A stretch of 35,803 nucleotides of DNA, taken from Gemmatimonadota bacterium (lineage in GTDB: Bacteria; JAAXHH01). Shown here one piece after another: positions 22,650 to 31,887 of this stretch; positions within the stretch are counted from its first letter, which is position 1; each line of letters opens with the position of its first letter. Under the pieces are notes generated by a model. That model was not told the origin of the DNA. It saw only the letters and a program-made list of their open reading frames with translations, and did not search any database. The stretch is from NCBI GenBank assembly GCA_009838645.1, contig VXRC01000018.1, forward strand, positions 1-35,803, read 5' to 3'. Position numbers and translations under genes: made by a program.

Positions 22650-24617
22650 ATGTCCGACCTGTATCAGCCCAATGAGACCTTTCGCAACAAGGCGCACCTG
22701 ACGAGCCTGGACGAATACCGGAGGGAATACGAGCGTTCCGTCGCCGACCCGGAGGCCTTCTGGGCCGAGCAGGCGGAATCGTTCCACTGGTTCAGGAAAT
22801 GGGACCGAATCCGGTCCTACAACTACGATATGCGGAAGGGCCCCGTGTCCATCAAGTGGTTCGAAGGCGGCAAGACCAACATCGTGCATAACTGCATCGA
22901 CCGCCATCTCGAGACGCGCGGCGACCAGACGGCCATCATCTGGGAAGGCAACGAGCCGGGCGAGGACGGACACCTCACCTACCGTGAACTGCACGAGCAG
23001 GTCTGCAAGTTCGCCAACGTGCTCAAGTCGCGGGGCGTCGGGAAGGGCGACCGGGTGTCGATCTACCTCCCCATGATTCCCGAACTGGCCGTCGCCATGC
23101 TGGCCTGCGCCCGGATCGGCGCGGTCCATTCCATCGTGTTCGGCGGGTTCTCGGCCGATTCGCTGTCAGACCGTATCGTGGATTCGACCTGCACGACGGT
23201 CATCACCACCAACGGGACCCATCGCGGCGACAAGCCGGTCTTCATGAAGCCGGTGGCGGACGAAGCCATGGCCTCGGCGGAGAAGGAGATGGGCGAGCCG
23301 GTCACCACCTGCATCGTGGTCGACCGGGTCAAGGACGATCCCGAATTCCAATTCCCCATGCAGGAAGGCCGGGACTTCTGGTGGCATGACCTGATGGACC
23401 GGGCCGCCGACGACTGCCCGTGCGAGGAGATGGACGCGGAGGATCCCCTGTTCATTCTCTACACCTCCGGGTCCACGGGCAAGCCGAAGGGCGTGCAGCA
23501 TACCGTCGGTGGATACATGGTATACACGGGAGTTACCCACCGCTACGTCTTCGATTACCATGACGGCGACATCTATTTCTGCGGCGCGGACATCGGCTGG
23601 GTCACGGGACATTCCTATATCATCTACGGCCCCCTGGGCAACGGCGCCACGACGATCATGTTCGAGGGCATTCCGACCTACCCGGCGCCCGACCGCTGCT
23701 GGGAGATCATCGAGAAGTACGGCGTCAACCAGTTCTATACGGCGCCGACCGCCATCCGGGCGCTGGCGCGGGAAGGCGAGGAATGGGCGGCCCGGCATCC
23801 CATGCCCACGCTCCAGCTCCTGGGCACGGTGGGCGAGCCGATCAATCCCGAGGCCTGGCGGTGGTACCACGTCAACGTGGGCAAGGAGCGGTGCCCCATC
23901 GTGGACACGTGGTGGCAGACGGAGACCGGCGGGATCATGATCACTCCGCTGCCGGGCGCCATCCCCACCAAGCCGGGTTCCGCCACCCTGCCCTTCTTCG
24001 GTGTGAAGCCCGTGCTGCTGGACGGCGAGAGCGGAAGAGAACTCGAGGGCAACGGCATCATGGGCGTGCTGGCCATCCGGGAGCCCTGGCCCGGGCAGAT
24101 GCGGACGGTGTACGGAGACCACCAGCGGTTCGAGGAAACCTACTTTCAGCAGTACAAGGGGTATTACTTCACCGGGGACGGCTGCCGCAGGGACGAGGAC
24201 GGATACTACTGGATCACGGGCCGGGTGGACGATGTCATCAACGTCTCCGGCCACCGGATGGGCACGGCCGAGGTGGAAAGCGCCCTGGTGGCCCACGGCT
24301 CGGTGGCCGAAGCGGCCGTGGTCGGGTTCCCCCACGAGATCAAGGGGCAGGGGATATACGCCTACGTGACGCTCAACGTGGGTGAGGAATACACGGAAGA
24401 CCTGCGCGGCGACCTGAAGAAGCAGGTGCGCTCGATCATCGGTCCTATCGCCACGCCCGACGTGATCCACTGGGCGCCGGCCTTGCCCAAGACGCGCTCC
24501 GGCAAGATCATGCGCCGCATCCTGCGGAAGATCGCCACCAACGAGCTGGACCAGATCGGCGATACGACGACCCTGGCGGACCCCGCCGTGGTGGACCAGT
24601 TGATCGAGAACAGGTAA
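22650..24617 (+). CDS. acs: acetyl-CoA synthetase
   Basis: A 655-residue AMP-forming acyl-CoA synthetase, close to the usual Acs length. It activates acetate with ATP and CoA, releasing AMP and PPi. Motifs: A3 [15 protein letters not shown] (about 270-284), [19 protein letters not shown]5 WWQTETGG (about 421-428), [18 protein letters not shown], and the C-terminal [16 protein letters not shown] (about 613) whose Lys is the residue acetylated for control in many species. CGGAGACC precedes ATG 22650. The Trp in the [10 protein letters not shown] segment matches acetate-specific enzymes, though propionate is a possible substrate. Convergent with the SDR gene, 28 bases apart. Confidence 0.95.
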   Translation: MSDLYQPNETFRNKAHLTSLDEYRREYERSVADPEAFWAEQAESFHWFRKWDRIRSYNYDMRKGPVSIKWFEGGKTNIVHNCIDRHLETRGDQTAIIWEGNEPGEDGHLTYRELHEQVCKFANVLKSRGVGKGDRVSIYLPMIPELAVAMLACARIGAVHSIVFGGFSADSLSDRIVDSTCTTVITTNGTHRGDKPVFMKPVADEAMASAEKEMGEPVTTCIVVDRVKDDPEFQFPMQEGRDFWWHDLMDRAADDCPCEEMDAEDPLFILYTSGSTGKPKGVQHTVGGYMVYTGVTHRYVFDYHDGDIYFCGADIGWVTGHSYIIYGPLGNGATTIMFEGIPTYPAPDRCWEIIEKYGVNQFYTAPTAIRALAREGEEWAARHPMPTLQLLGTVGEPINPEAWRWYHVNVGKERCPIVDTWWQTETGGIMITPLPGAIPTKPGSATLPFFGVKPVLLDGESGRELEGNGIMGVLAIREPWPGQMRTVYGDHQRFEETYFQQYKGYYFTGDGCRRDEDGYYWITGRVDDVINVSGHRMGTAEVESALVAHGSVAEAAVVGFPHEIKGQGIYAYVTLNVGEEYTEDLRGDLKKQVRSIIGPIATPDVIHWAPALPKTRSGKIMRRILRKIATNELDQIGDTTTLADPAVVDQLIENR

Positions 24618-24645
24618 GAGCGGTGGCGCGCCGGTTGCGGGCCGC

Positions 24646-25446
24646 TTAGCTTCGCCCGCCGCAGGCCGTGACCGTCTGGCCGGTCACGAAGCTCGAGTCT
24701 TCCGAGAGCAGGAACCGGATCACGGAGGCCATTTCCCCGGGTTGGGCTATGCGGCCCATGGGCGTGGAAGCGATGAGCCGGTCGATCATGCCCGGATTGC
24801 CTGACCCGGCCAGGTCGGTATCGGTAAGGCCCGGGGCCACGCAGTTTACGCGGACGTTATGGGGCGCGAAGGCCTCCGCGCAGTGCCGCGTGAGGGAAAT
24901 CACCGCCGCCTTGGTCGTGGCGTAGTGGATCATGTCCTTCTTCAGGATGATGCCCGCGAGCGAAGCCACATTGACGATGCGGCCGAATCCACGTTCGATC
25001 ATCTCGTCCTTCACCGCCCAGGTCGCCAGGAACACCCCGTCCACGTTCACCTCGAACATGCGTTTCCAGTCCGCGAAGGCGAGTTCCGAATGGGGCTGGT
25101 TCTTCGCGATCCCCGCGTTATTCACCAGCAGGTCGACGGGTCCCAGGCGCGCCCGTACCTCCGCGGCCATCCGGTCCACGCCGGCTTCCGATGATACGTC
25201 GGCCTGTACGATCATGCTTTCCGCGCCGGCCTCCTCCACCATGGCGAGAGCCGCTCTTGCCGCTTCCTCGTTGCGCGCGTAGTTGATCGCCACCCGGGCG
25301 CCGTGTTCGGCCAGCATGCGGCACGTGGACCGGCCGATCCCCCGGGAACCGCCGGTCACCAGGGCGGTGCGGCCCGCGAACTCCGCGGTCTGATCGGCCC
25401 GTTCGGACTGATCGAGCTTTTCGAGATGTGTCGATGCGTCAGCCAT
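24646..25446 (-). CDS. SDR-family oxidoreductase (FabG-like)
   Basis: A 266-residue classical short-chain dehydrogenase/reductase. NAD(P)-binding TGGSRGIG (about 32-39), NNAGIA, catalytic Ser in NVASLAGI, and the Tyr/Lys pair YATTKAA (about 175-181) are all present; the C-terminal FVTGQTVTACGG closes the fold. An N-terminal extension of about 25 residues precedes the first strand. ATG 25446 is chosen: AAGGGAG lies upstream and the ATG overlaps the stop of the PhyH gene by one base (TGATG), a coupled arrangement. Substrate unknown; with a PhyH dioxygenase it might act on a hydroxylated product. Confidence 0.9.
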   Translation of the reverse strand: MADASTHLEKLDQSERADQTAEFAGRTALVTGGSRGIGRSTCRMLAEHGARVAINYARNEEAARAALAMVEEAGAESMIVQADVSSEAGVDRMAAEVRARLGPVDLLVNNAGIAKNQPHSELAFADWKRMFEVNVDGVFLATWAVKDEMIERGFGRIVNVASLAGIILKKDMIHYATTKAAVISLTRHCAEAFAPHNVRVNCVAPGLTDTDLAGSGNPGMIDRLIASTPMGRIAQPGEMASVIRFLLSEDSSFVTGQTVTACGGRS

Positions 25447-26282
25447 CAGCCGTACGCTCCCTTGCTGTGCCGGCCCAGCATGCGCTGCAGGCGGGGCGAG
25501 GCCTCGGCCCACACGTGGCCGGGCATGCGATAGTCGATGAAGGGGTGGAATTTCTGCGCGATGAACCGCTTGCTGTAGGTGACGCCGGCCATCAGCCGGG
25601 TGCGGTCGGACGCGTTCGGTGCCCCGCGGTGCCAGATCTGGTTGTTGAACATGTAGGCGTCGCCCTTCCGGACGAGGAATGAGTGGGGCCCTCGGCCGTC
25701 GAATGTGGGGTGGTCCTGCTCATGGGGCAGATGCGGCTGGCGTCCCGCGAGATGGCTGCCGGGGACGACTTGCGTGGGACCGAAACGCACCTCCTCCACG
25801 TCGGTCAGTGGCGTGAAGATCTGCAGGATGAAACAGGGCGGGGGCACGGCAGGATCGTGGCGCGGCACGCCGTCCGGCAGAGGGAAATGGACCAGGTCGT
25901 CCAGGTGCCATCCACCGGGACCGTCCTCGACCGCCGCTGGATTGGACGGCGTGTAGAGCGCGTTCTGGGACATGCAATGGCAGTCGTCGCCGAGAATGGC
26001 CTCTGCCAGGCTCGCGAAGGGCTCGCGCACGATGAGGTCGCGGAAAGCATAGGAATACTCGAACATGCGCATCAGGCTGGTGCCGCGGATCTGGTCCCGC
26101 GCCGGTTCGTGCATGCGGGGATCTTCCCACTTGCGCCGCATGTCCGCCCGCAGGGCCTCCACCTCTTCGTCTTCCATCAGCCGGCCGAAGGCGTAGTAGC
26201 CGTCCCGCTGTAAGCAGCGGCGGATATGTACGGTCTCCTCGTCGGTGAACCGCTCGCCGGTCTGAATGGCGCTCAGTGCCAT
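25446..26282 (-). CDS. phytanoyl-CoA dioxygenase (PhyH) family protein
   Basis: A 278-residue Fe(II)/2-oxoglutarate-dependent oxygenase of the PhyH type, which hydroxylates unactivated carbons. The iron triad is visible: HLD in GGWHLDDLVHF (about 124-126) and a distal His in IWHRGAPNASDRTR (about 218), with the Arg of that motif in place to bind 2-oxoglutarate. N-terminal LQRDGYYAFGRLMEDEEVEA is typical. AGGAGC lies 6 bases before ATG 26282. Lineages such as Latescibacterota carry many PhyH paralogues; the substrate cannot be read. Confidence 0.9.
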   Translation of the reverse strand: MALSAIQTGERFTDEETVHIRRCLQRDGYYAFGRLMEDEEVEALRADMRRKWEDPRMHEPARDQIRGTSLMRMFEYSYAFRDLIVREPFASLAEAILGDDCHCMSQNALYTPSNPAAVEDGPGGWHLDDLVHFPLPDGVPRHDPAVPPPCFILQIFTPLTDVEEVRFGPTQVVPGSHLAGRQPHLPHEQDHPTFDGRGPHSFLVRKGDAYMFNNQIWHRGAPNASDRTRLMAGVTYSKRFIAQKFHPFIDYRMPGHVWAEASPRLQRMLGRHSKGAYG

Positions 26283-26379
26283 GATAGCTCCTGGTTTTTG
26301 ATTCAGGGAGCACGAATTGCGGACGACTTACGGACTCGCGGTTCGAGCATTTCAAACGCACGGCCCGGTTTCTTACCTG

Positions 26380-27414
26380 TTACAACCTGACCTTGGCCAG
26401 GTAGATGATCGCCGGATAGAGAAAGTGCTGCTCGCCCGTCTCCACCTCGTGCTGCGAGTAGTAACTGAGCAGCAGGGCGCCGTCTTCATGGTACACGGCG
26501 CCTGCGTAGGACGTGTCTCCGCCCGAGGGCAGGTCGAGGACATGGACTACGCCGTCGTCCTCTACCCGCCAGATGCTGGTGCGCCGTTCGACAATCCGCC
26601 CGGGGTCATCCACATCGCCCGACCCGCCCGCACCGCCCGGCTGGCTTTGCTTGCCCGGTCCACTTGGCTCGCGCACGTGTTGCCGGCCGATTACGTATTC
26701 CCGTCCGCCGGCCACCACGAGCCGGGGCGCGGGGATCACGTACCCCATATCCTGAAGCCGCCAGTCCGTGTACGGGGGTTCCGCGGAGGCCAGGGTGAAC
26801 CGGTTTTCGTCGCCGCCGCGGATGGCGATACGCATGGTACTGGCGTCGGTGATGCGGAAGGTGGCTTCGCTGCCGTTATTGGTAACGACGGACACGCGCT
26901 CCCATTCCAGCCCGTCCGTAGACTGCAGCAAGTGAAGCTCGGTCGGTTTCCGGTCCCATTCCCCCGGTTCGTTTCCATAGGCGAGCCCGTAGAAACGGTC
27001 GTTCCCTCGCCCGATGCCCCAGAGCCAGTACCCGTCCCGGTATACCTGACGGGGTTCCGTCCATGTCGCGCCGTCCTCGCTGAATGAACAGACGGACCGT
27101 ATGAGGCGCGGCCCCTCATCGCCGTGCTGCACCGGGTCGGGCCGGGTGACGTTTCCGGCATAGACGAACAGCCGGTCTTCCGTCGCGACCATATGAGGGT
27201 CCCGGTCGTCGCCCGTGGTGTTGACCGGCACGCCTGTGCGTCGCCAGTCAACCAGGTCAACGCTGGAGATCACGACCGCCTTCCCCTCGGGACTCACGTG
27301 GGAAAGGCCGTTGCGGAAGCAGATGTAGTACCGGCCCTTGAAGAACTGGAAATCCGTAAAGGCGTTGTGCCAGCCGTCTTCGTAGATGCGCCGGACCCAT
27401 TCGATTTTCGCCAT
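26380..27414 (-). CDS. sialidase/glycosidase-like beta-propeller protein
   Basis: A 344-residue protein with repeated four-stranded blade patterns of the sialidase/GH43-like kind: VVISSVDLVDWRRTG, CSFSEDGATWTEPR and LQSTDGLEWERV resemble Asp-box repeats (S-x-D-x-x-x-W). Motif DRDPHMV and the aromatic DGYWLWGIGRGNDRFYG may line the active face. No signal peptide, so it is probably cytoplasmic. It could be an exo-glycosidase or a non-catalytic propeller; I cannot assign the substrate. First gene of the minus-strand operon, with a good promoter at 27473-27501; PhyH starts 97 bases downstream. Confidence 0.75.
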   Translation of the reverse strand: MAKIEWVRRIYEDGWHNAFTDFQFFKGRYYICFRNGLSHVSPEGKAVVISSVDLVDWRRTGVPVNTTGDDRDPHMVATEDRLFVYAGNVTRPDPVQHGDEGPRLIRSVCSFSEDGATWTEPRQVYRDGYWLWGIGRGNDRFYGLAYGNEPGEWDRKPTELHLLQSTDGLEWERVSVVTNNGSEATFRITDASTMRIAIRGGDENRFTLASAEPPYTDWRLQDMGYVIPAPRLVVAGGREYVIGRQHVREPSGPGKQSQPGGAGGSGDVDDPGRIVERRTSIWRVEDDGVVHVLDLPSGGDTSYAGAVYHEDGALLLSYYSQHEVETGEQHFLYPAIIYLAKVRL

Positions 27415-27472
27415 GGTTCCCGTGCCTTGATTCTAGTTGTGTTTGGTCGGTTCGAAGGTGCGTTCGATGGCT

Positions 27473-27501
27473 ATTATACTGCGGGGATTCGGGGGGTGCA
27501 A
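27473..27501 (-). promoter_or_regulatory. sigma70-type promoter of the propeller-PhyH-SDR operon
   Basis: On the minus strand TTGCAC (27501-27496) and a perfect TATAAT (27478-27473) have a 17-base spacer, with about 50 bases to ATG 27414. Confidence 0.6.
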
Positions 27502-27573
27502 GAAGGAATGACGGGTCCGGCGACGACGTTGGCATCGCGCCGGCGTACCGCGTGATAGCACGCAAGGCGATGG

Positions 27574-27594
27574 CCGGAAACGAGATGTTTCCGG
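27574..27594. other. 8-bp stem-loop downstream of the tRNA genes
   Basis: CCGGAAAC (27574-27581) pairs with GTTTCCGG (27587-27594). It has no T-tract on either side, so a terminator role for the tRNA transcript is doubtful. A short GGAAGCT direct repeat (about 27636-27654) lies between it and the tRNA-Cys gene. Confidence 0.35.
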
Positions 27595-27660
27595 GAAGCC
27601 GGGCCACGATCGATTGCAGATTGGATTGGGGAGTTGGAAGCTGGAAGCTGGAAGTCGCAA

Positions 27661-27731
27661 GGCGGCAGCCGGATTCGAACCGGCGATCGAGGATTTGCAG
27701 TCCCGTGCCTTAGCCACTTGGCTATGCCGCC
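27661..27731 (-). tRNA. tRNA-Cys (anticodon GCA)
   Basis: A 71-base cloverleaf on the minus strand: 7-bp acceptor stem GGCGGCA/TGCCGCC, D-stem GCC/GGC, anticodon loop CTGCAAA with GCA, T-stem GCCGG/CCGGC with loop TTCGAAT. The 3' CCA is not encoded. It is the second gene of a tRNA pair. Confidence 0.95.
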
Positions 27732-27741
27732 ACGTCCGAGG

Positions 27742-27812
27742 GCGGGAGACGGGGCTTGAACCCGCGACCCTCACCTTGGCAAGGTGATGCTCTACCGCTG
27801 AGCTACTCCCGC
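27742..27812 (-). tRNA. tRNA-Gly (anticodon GCC)
   Basis: A 71-base cloverleaf on the minus strand: acceptor GCGGGAG/CTCCCGC, D-arm GCTC/GAGC, anticodon stem CACCT/AGGTG around TTGCCAA with GCC, T-arm loop TTCAAGC. CCA is not encoded. It lies 10 bases upstream of tRNA-Cys and should be co-transcribed. Confidence 0.95.
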
Positions 27813-27858
27813 TGATAACACGCAAACCTTCGAAGACCGTACTGCAAACTTCCCCGAA

Positions 27859-27887
27859 AATATCATTATCGGACCGCCCGGTGTCAA
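27859..27887 (-). promoter_or_regulatory. promoter of the tRNA-Gly/tRNA-Cys unit
   Basis: On the minus strand a perfect TTGACA (27887-27882) is followed at 17 bases by GATATT (27864-27859). Confidence 0.5.
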
Positions 27888-27920
27888 GTGTTTTGTTCCC
27901 CCGCGGCGGGACATCGAGAC

Positions 27921-27949
27921 TTGACCCGTGACGGCGACCGATATATGTT
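27921..27949 (+). promoter_or_regulatory. sigma70-type promoter for the 28066 gene
   Basis: TTGACC (27921-27926) and TATGTT (27944-27949) have a 17-base spacer. Transcription would begin near 27956, which argues against starts of the downstream gene upstream of that point. Confidence 0.5.
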
Positions 27950-28065
27950 ACAACTCATTAAAAGCGTCCTGTAACAGCGACGTGCGAGTCGGATTCCGAT
28001 CCGCGGCTTCCGGGGGATTCCAGGACCGGCGGGCTACAGCGGATCGTCTTGCCTTCGTGTGCACC

Positions 28066-28341
28066 ATGGACAGTACGACCCTTTTGCAGGAATTCGAAGA
28101 CCTGGCGGAACGGATGTCGATCCGGGTCCGCTACGGCAAGCTGGACGGCGACGGCGGGCTGTGCCGGTACCGCGGCAGGTACCATATCGTCATCAACAAG
28201 CGGCTCGACACCGACGGCCGGATCAATCTCCTCGGCCGCGCCTTCTCCGAATTTCCCCTGGAAAACGTCTTCCTGATTCCCGCGGTCCGGGAAGCGATCG
28301 ACCGCAACCGGTCCGGGCCAGAGCATCTGCACGGGAACTGA
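28066..28341 (+). CDS. small conserved-looking protein of unknown function
   Basis: A 91-residue soluble protein. It has an N-terminal helix (LLQEFEDLAERMSIRVRYG), a GGLCRYRGRYHIVINK beta segment, and an ending FPLENVFLIPAVREAI. I recall similar roughly 90-residue hypothetical proteins with a GGLC/G-R-x-x-I-x-IN core in many bacteria, without function. ATG 28066 is used because the promoter at 27921-27949 excludes the further-upstream GTG at 27928; no good ribosome binding site is visible, and the leader would be about 110 bases. Convergent with the PBP1A gene. Confidence 0.6.
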   Translation: MDSTTLLQEFEDLAERMSIRVRYGKLDGDGGLCRYRGRYHIVINKRLDTDGRINLLGRAFSEFPLENVFLIPAVREAIDRNRSGPEHLHGN

Positions 28342-28377
28342 AACCCTGCGCAGTTCCTCGACCTTCCCGCGACAACC

Positions 28378-30900
28378 CTATCGATCAACAGGTCCGCCTG
28401 GTTCCAGCAAACTGGTCTCTTCAGCTGCGGCCCCGTCCGCTGGTCCGCCTGGTTCCAGCAATCCGGTCTCTTCGGTTGCAGCCCCGTCAGACGGGATCAT
28501 CTCCGTCCTTACCCTGGGATTCGTGCCCCGGACGGTCACGACCAGGGATCGCTCCTGGTCCTGGGACGGCCGGCCCGTGCGGAAGTCGACGCGGATCTTC
28601 TCGATGCCCAGCGGCATGGGGAAAGCCGGCGGAGGCTTCGCTTCCTCGTCCACGGTCGTTCCTACCCCGGCTTCCGGTCCTACACTATCGCCGGTTCTGT
28701 CGGCGGGAAAACCGGCGGACGGGCCGCGCGCGGAATCGGCCGCCGCCATCATCGCCTGGACTTCACGCTGCTCCTGCAGCGCCGCGGCCTGTTTCATGAA
28801 GGGCGCCCAGACGGGTATGGCGCCCGAAGCGCCGGTAATCTCCTCGTCTTCCACGATGGACAGGAGGGGCCGGGCATCGTCGTATCCCACCCAGACGGAT
28901 GTGGCGAGGTCCTTTGTAAAACCGTTGAACCAGACGTCCCTGGATTCGCTCGAAGTCCCCGTCTTCCCGCCGCTCGGGGCCGTGAAACCGTATCTGTAGC
29001 GTGCGCCGACCCCCGTGCCGCCGCTTATGACGCCGCGCAGGAGGTCGAGCATCAGGTACGCGGACTGCTCGCTGATCACGCGACGCGATTCCGGTACGGT
29101 TTCCTCGATCATCCTGCCCTCGGAATCTTCCACGCGGATGATGACGTAGGGCCTGTGGTAGATCCCGCCCGTGGCGAACACGGAGTAGGCGGAAGCCATC
29201 TCCAGGGGCGAGACGCCGTTGGTGCCCAGTGCAAGGGAGAGTATGGGCTCCAACGGGCTGGTTATGCCCAGGCGGCGGGCGTACTCGATGACCGTCGAGG
29301 GCCCGACCTCGCTGACCAGTTTCGCGGAAACCACATTGATCGACCGCATGAAGGCGCGCTTGAGGATGACGGGCCCCTCGTACTCCCGGGTGAAGTTCTG
29401 CGGTTCCCAGAGATCTCCCAGTTCGGTGGTATAGGCGACCGGTTCGTCAACCACGACCGTGTTCGCGGAATAACCCAGGTGGTCCAGCGCCGCAAGGTAG
29501 ACGACCGGCTTGAAGCCGGACCCCGGTTGCCGGTTGCTCTCGACGGCCCGGTTGAATTCGCTCGCCGTGTAGTCGCGGCCCCCGGCCAGGGCCCGTACCG
29601 CCCCGGTGCGCGTGTCGACGGCGACCAGCGCCGCCTCGAGCGCCTGTTTCCGCTCTTCCGCCGTGGCCGTTTCGTAGGCCGTGTCGCCGACCAGGGAATC
29701 CACGTAGGTCATCCGGGTGCGGATGGTCTCCTCGGCGAGTTCCTGCAGGTCCAGGTCCATGGCGATGTGCACGGTGAGTCCACCGTTGTAGACCAGGTTG
29801 CTGCCGAAGCGCCGGATCAGGAGGTCTTCAACGTAATCGAGGTAGTACGGACCCCTGGCCGGACCGATGCTCGTACCCTTGAGCGTGATTTCTTCCTCCC
29901 GGGCCAGCGCGGCGTCTTCCTCCGTGATGTACCCGTTGTCCATCATGCGGCGGAACACGGTCTCCCTGCGGCTGAGCGCGCGGTCCATGCGGTAGTAGGG
30001 GTTGTAGTCGCTAGGCCGCTGGACCAGGCCGGCGAGCAGCGCGGATTCGCCCAGCGTGAGCTCGCTCGCGCGCTTGCTGAAGAACCGTTGCGCGGCCTCT
30101 TCCACGCCGTAGGCGTCGGCGCCGAAATACATATTGTTACAGTAGGCGGACAGGATCTCGTCTTTGGTGAACCTCGCCTCGATCTGCATGGCGGCCATGG
30201 CTTCGCGGATCTTGCGGATCCATACCTTCTCACGAGTAAAGAAGAGGTGGCGCGCCAGCTGCTGGGTGATCGTGCTCGCGCCCTGCCCCAGGATCTGGCC
30301 CTCGCGAAGATTGGTCACGAAGGCCCGGACGATGCCGGGCTTGTCCACGCCCCGGTGATGGAAGAAATCGGCGTCCTCGGTGGCGATGATCGCGTCCCGG
30401 AACACCGGCGCGATCTCTTCCAGCGCGACCCGGCGATGACCGCCCAGGGTATGCACAAGGCGGGGATTGCCCTCCTGGTCTTCGGCGTAGATCCGGGTCA
30501 TCTGACCGAAGATGTCGTTCAGGTCGTCCGGAAGGCGGGGAATGGACGGCACGGTGAGGTAGAACAGCACGACGGCCACGAGCGCACCGAACAGCAACGC
30601 GGCCGATCCCGCGTATACCATGCGCCTGATATACCTGAATGACCGCGTGATCGGGGTTTCCCGGACGCTTGCCGCCGAGGCGCGGGCGCGTTCCTCTTCC
30701 GGGCTGCGACGATCGGCGTTACCTGGGGCCGCGAAGCCGTGGTCTCCCGCACTGTGCCGTCCGCCGTCCCCTGCGCCGCGAGCGCGTATCGGCGGGAAGC
30801 TCCTGAGGATGCGCTGGAGAATGGGCTGCAGGAATCTCCTGAGGCGATTCATCCAGTTGCTGACCGGGAGTCTATCCCGGAGGTCTCGTAAGAAGTCCAT
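28378..30900 (-). CDS. mrcA: class A penicillin-binding protein (PBP1A type)
   Basis: An 840-residue bifunctional peptidoglycan synthase. A Arg/Pro-rich cytoplasmic N-terminus (1-92) precedes a TM helix (about 94-117). The GT51 glycosyltransferase domain has EDADFFHHRGVD, GQGASTITQQLARHLFF and EILSAYCNNMYFG. The transpeptidase domain has SxxK in RQPGSGFKPVVY (about 460), SxN in RSINVV (about 520) and KTG in GGKTGTSSESRD (about 643). The C-terminal tail (from about 720) is low-complexity and ends with two 17-residue repeats encoded by 51-bp units. GGAAAGG precedes ATG 30900. It starts 31 bases after the upstream membrane-protein gene and likely shares its promoter. Confidence 0.93.
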   Translation of the reverse strand: MDFLRDLRDRLPVSNWMNRLRRFLQPILQRILRSFPPIRARGAGDGGRHSAGDHGFAAPGNADRRSPEEERARASAASVRETPITRSFRYIRRMVYAGSAALLFGALVAVVLFYLTVPSIPRLPDDLNDIFGQMTRIYAEDQEGNPRLVHTLGGHRRVALEEIAPVFRDAIIATEDADFFHHRGVDKPGIVRAFVTNLREGQILGQGASTITQQLARHLFFTREKVWIRKIREAMAAMQIEARFTKDEILSAYCNNMYFGADAYGVEEAAQRFFSKRASELTLGESALLAGLVQRPSDYNPYYRMDRALSRRETVFRRMMDNGYITEEDAALAREEEITLKGTSIGPARGPYYLDYVEDLLIRRFGSNLVYNGGLTVHIAMDLDLQELAEETIRTRMTYVDSLVGDTAYETATAEERKQALEAALVAVDTRTGAVRALAGGRDYTASEFNRAVESNRQPGSGFKPVVYLAALDHLGYSANTVVVDEPVAYTTELGDLWEPQNFTREYEGPVILKRAFMRSINVVSAKLVSEVGPSTVIEYARRLGITSPLEPILSLALGTNGVSPLEMASAYSVFATGGIYHRPYVIIRVEDSEGRMIEETVPESRRVISEQSAYLMLDLLRGVISGGTGVGARYRYGFTAPSGGKTGTSSESRDVWFNGFTKDLATSVWVGYDDARPLLSIVEDEEITGASGAIPVWAPFMKQAAALQEQREVQAMMAAADSARGPSAGFPADRTGDSVGPEAGVGTTVDEEAKPPPAFPMPLGIEKIRVDFRTGRPSQDQERSLVVTVRGTNPRVRTEMIPSDGAATEETGLLEPGGPADGAAAEETSLLEPGGPVDR
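28391..28492 (-). repeat. two 51-bp tandem repeats at the PBP1A C-terminus
   Basis: Units 28391-28441 and 28442-28492 are nearly identical and encode two copies of an ETSLLEPGGP-type segment. They extend the tail without breaking frame. Confidence 0.85.
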
Positions 30901-30931
30901 CGCCTTTCCAGGTCCGTCCGCAGTGGACGGA

Positions 30932-31879
30932 TCAAAGCGCTCCGAGCGCCACGTACAGTTCCACGAACAGGTCCGCGGACACCGGTATGGTGACCACGGC
31001 GATCTGGCCGTCGACCAGCCGTTCGATCTGGATGATCCGCTGGTTCTCCGATACGCCTACCCGCTGGGCGGTCTCTTCGAGATCCCTGAACCTGATCGGA
31101 TCGATGATTTCGTCCCGCATTTCCATGTCCAGGCTCCGCAGCGTGTCGAAGAACACCGCGGCCTCGTACACGTGCTCCATGTCTTCGTGCATCCTTCCTT
31201 CGGACGCCGATGCGTATGCGTCGATGAGATCGAATTGCCCGGCCGATATGGGCATGCGGTGCAGGATGTAGTTGTCGTCGTCCACCATGTAGACCTCGCC
31301 CCGGCGAATCCACCCCGGGCGGATGACGACCGTGCGCGTCCAGGCTGCAAGGGAATCAGGTTCGAAGGCCGCCTGTGGCCGAGAGAGTGAGTCCGCCCCC
31401 GCGGCAACGGGCGTGTCGGCAGGCTCATCCGGCCCCCCGGCAACGGGCGTGACCACCGGCTCATACGGCCTGAAGCCAGCCCGGTCCGCGGTGCGCGTCC
31501 CGGGAGGGTAGGCTGCGCCGGTCAACCATTCGGGCATGGCCAGGAAACGGTCCCGGGTCATGATCAGCTTGTGCCCGCGTTCCAGCCGGACGACGTCGGA
31601 CGGCGGAGCGAACCCGGCTTCAGGCCGGTCCGGATCTTCTCCCGCGTCCAGCGCGACCATGCTGCGCTGTTCAATCAATTCGTTCGCCTTCTCCAGCGCC
31701 TGGTTGGTCCGGCTCTCCTGGTCGACGAACCGCTCCAACCGATCGCGGGAATCGTTGCGGGCGTCCATGTACGCGCCGGCGAACCGTTCGATGACATGCC
31801 AGCGCAATTCGACCAGGCCCACGGCAACCAGCGCGATGGCCAGCAACGCGATGAGCACTGCGTGAATCACGTTCTTCAT
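30932..31879 (-). CDS. membrane-anchored protein of unknown function upstream of PBP1A
   Basis: A 315-residue protein with one N-terminal TM helix (about 6-24, AVLIALLAIALVAVGLVEL) and the rest probably periplasmic. A coiled coil (about 40-75, RDRLERFVDQESRTNQALE) and a Pro/Ala/Gly linker (about 120-160, with two VTPVAGG/DTPVAAG copies) lead to a C-terminal alpha/beta domain ending IAVVTIPVSADLFVELYVALG. I do not recognise the family. TAAGG lies 2 bases before ATG 31879. As first gene of a pair with PBP1A it may be a cell-wall synthesis partner. Confidence 0.7.
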   Translation of the reverse strand: MKNVIHAVLIALLAIALVAVGLVELRWHVIERFAGAYMDARNDSRDRLERFVDQESRTNQALEKANELIEQRSMVALDAGEDPDRPEAGFAPPSDVVRLERGHKLIMTRDRFLAMPEWLTGAAYPPGTRTADRAGFRPYEPVVTPVAGGPDEPADTPVAAGADSLSRPQAAFEPDSLAAWTRTVVIRPGWIRRGEVYMVDDDNYILHRMPISAGQFDLIDAYASASEGRMHEDMEHVYEAAVFFDTLRSLDMEMRDEIIDPIRFRDLEETAQRVGVSENQRIIQIERLVDGQIAVVTIPVSADLFVELYVALGAL

Positions 31880-31887
31880 GACCTTAC

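Noticed and set aside
23166-24470. 434-codon minus-strand open frame across acs
   Set aside because: Antisense shadow of a strongly conserved gene; no start signal.
27574-27594. intrinsic terminator for the tRNA genes
   Set aside because: Stem is present but there is no U-tract on the transcribed side.
29155-30642. 495-codon plus-strand open frame across the PBP1A gene
   Set aside because: Antisense shadow of PBP1A; the true gene has all catalytic motifs.
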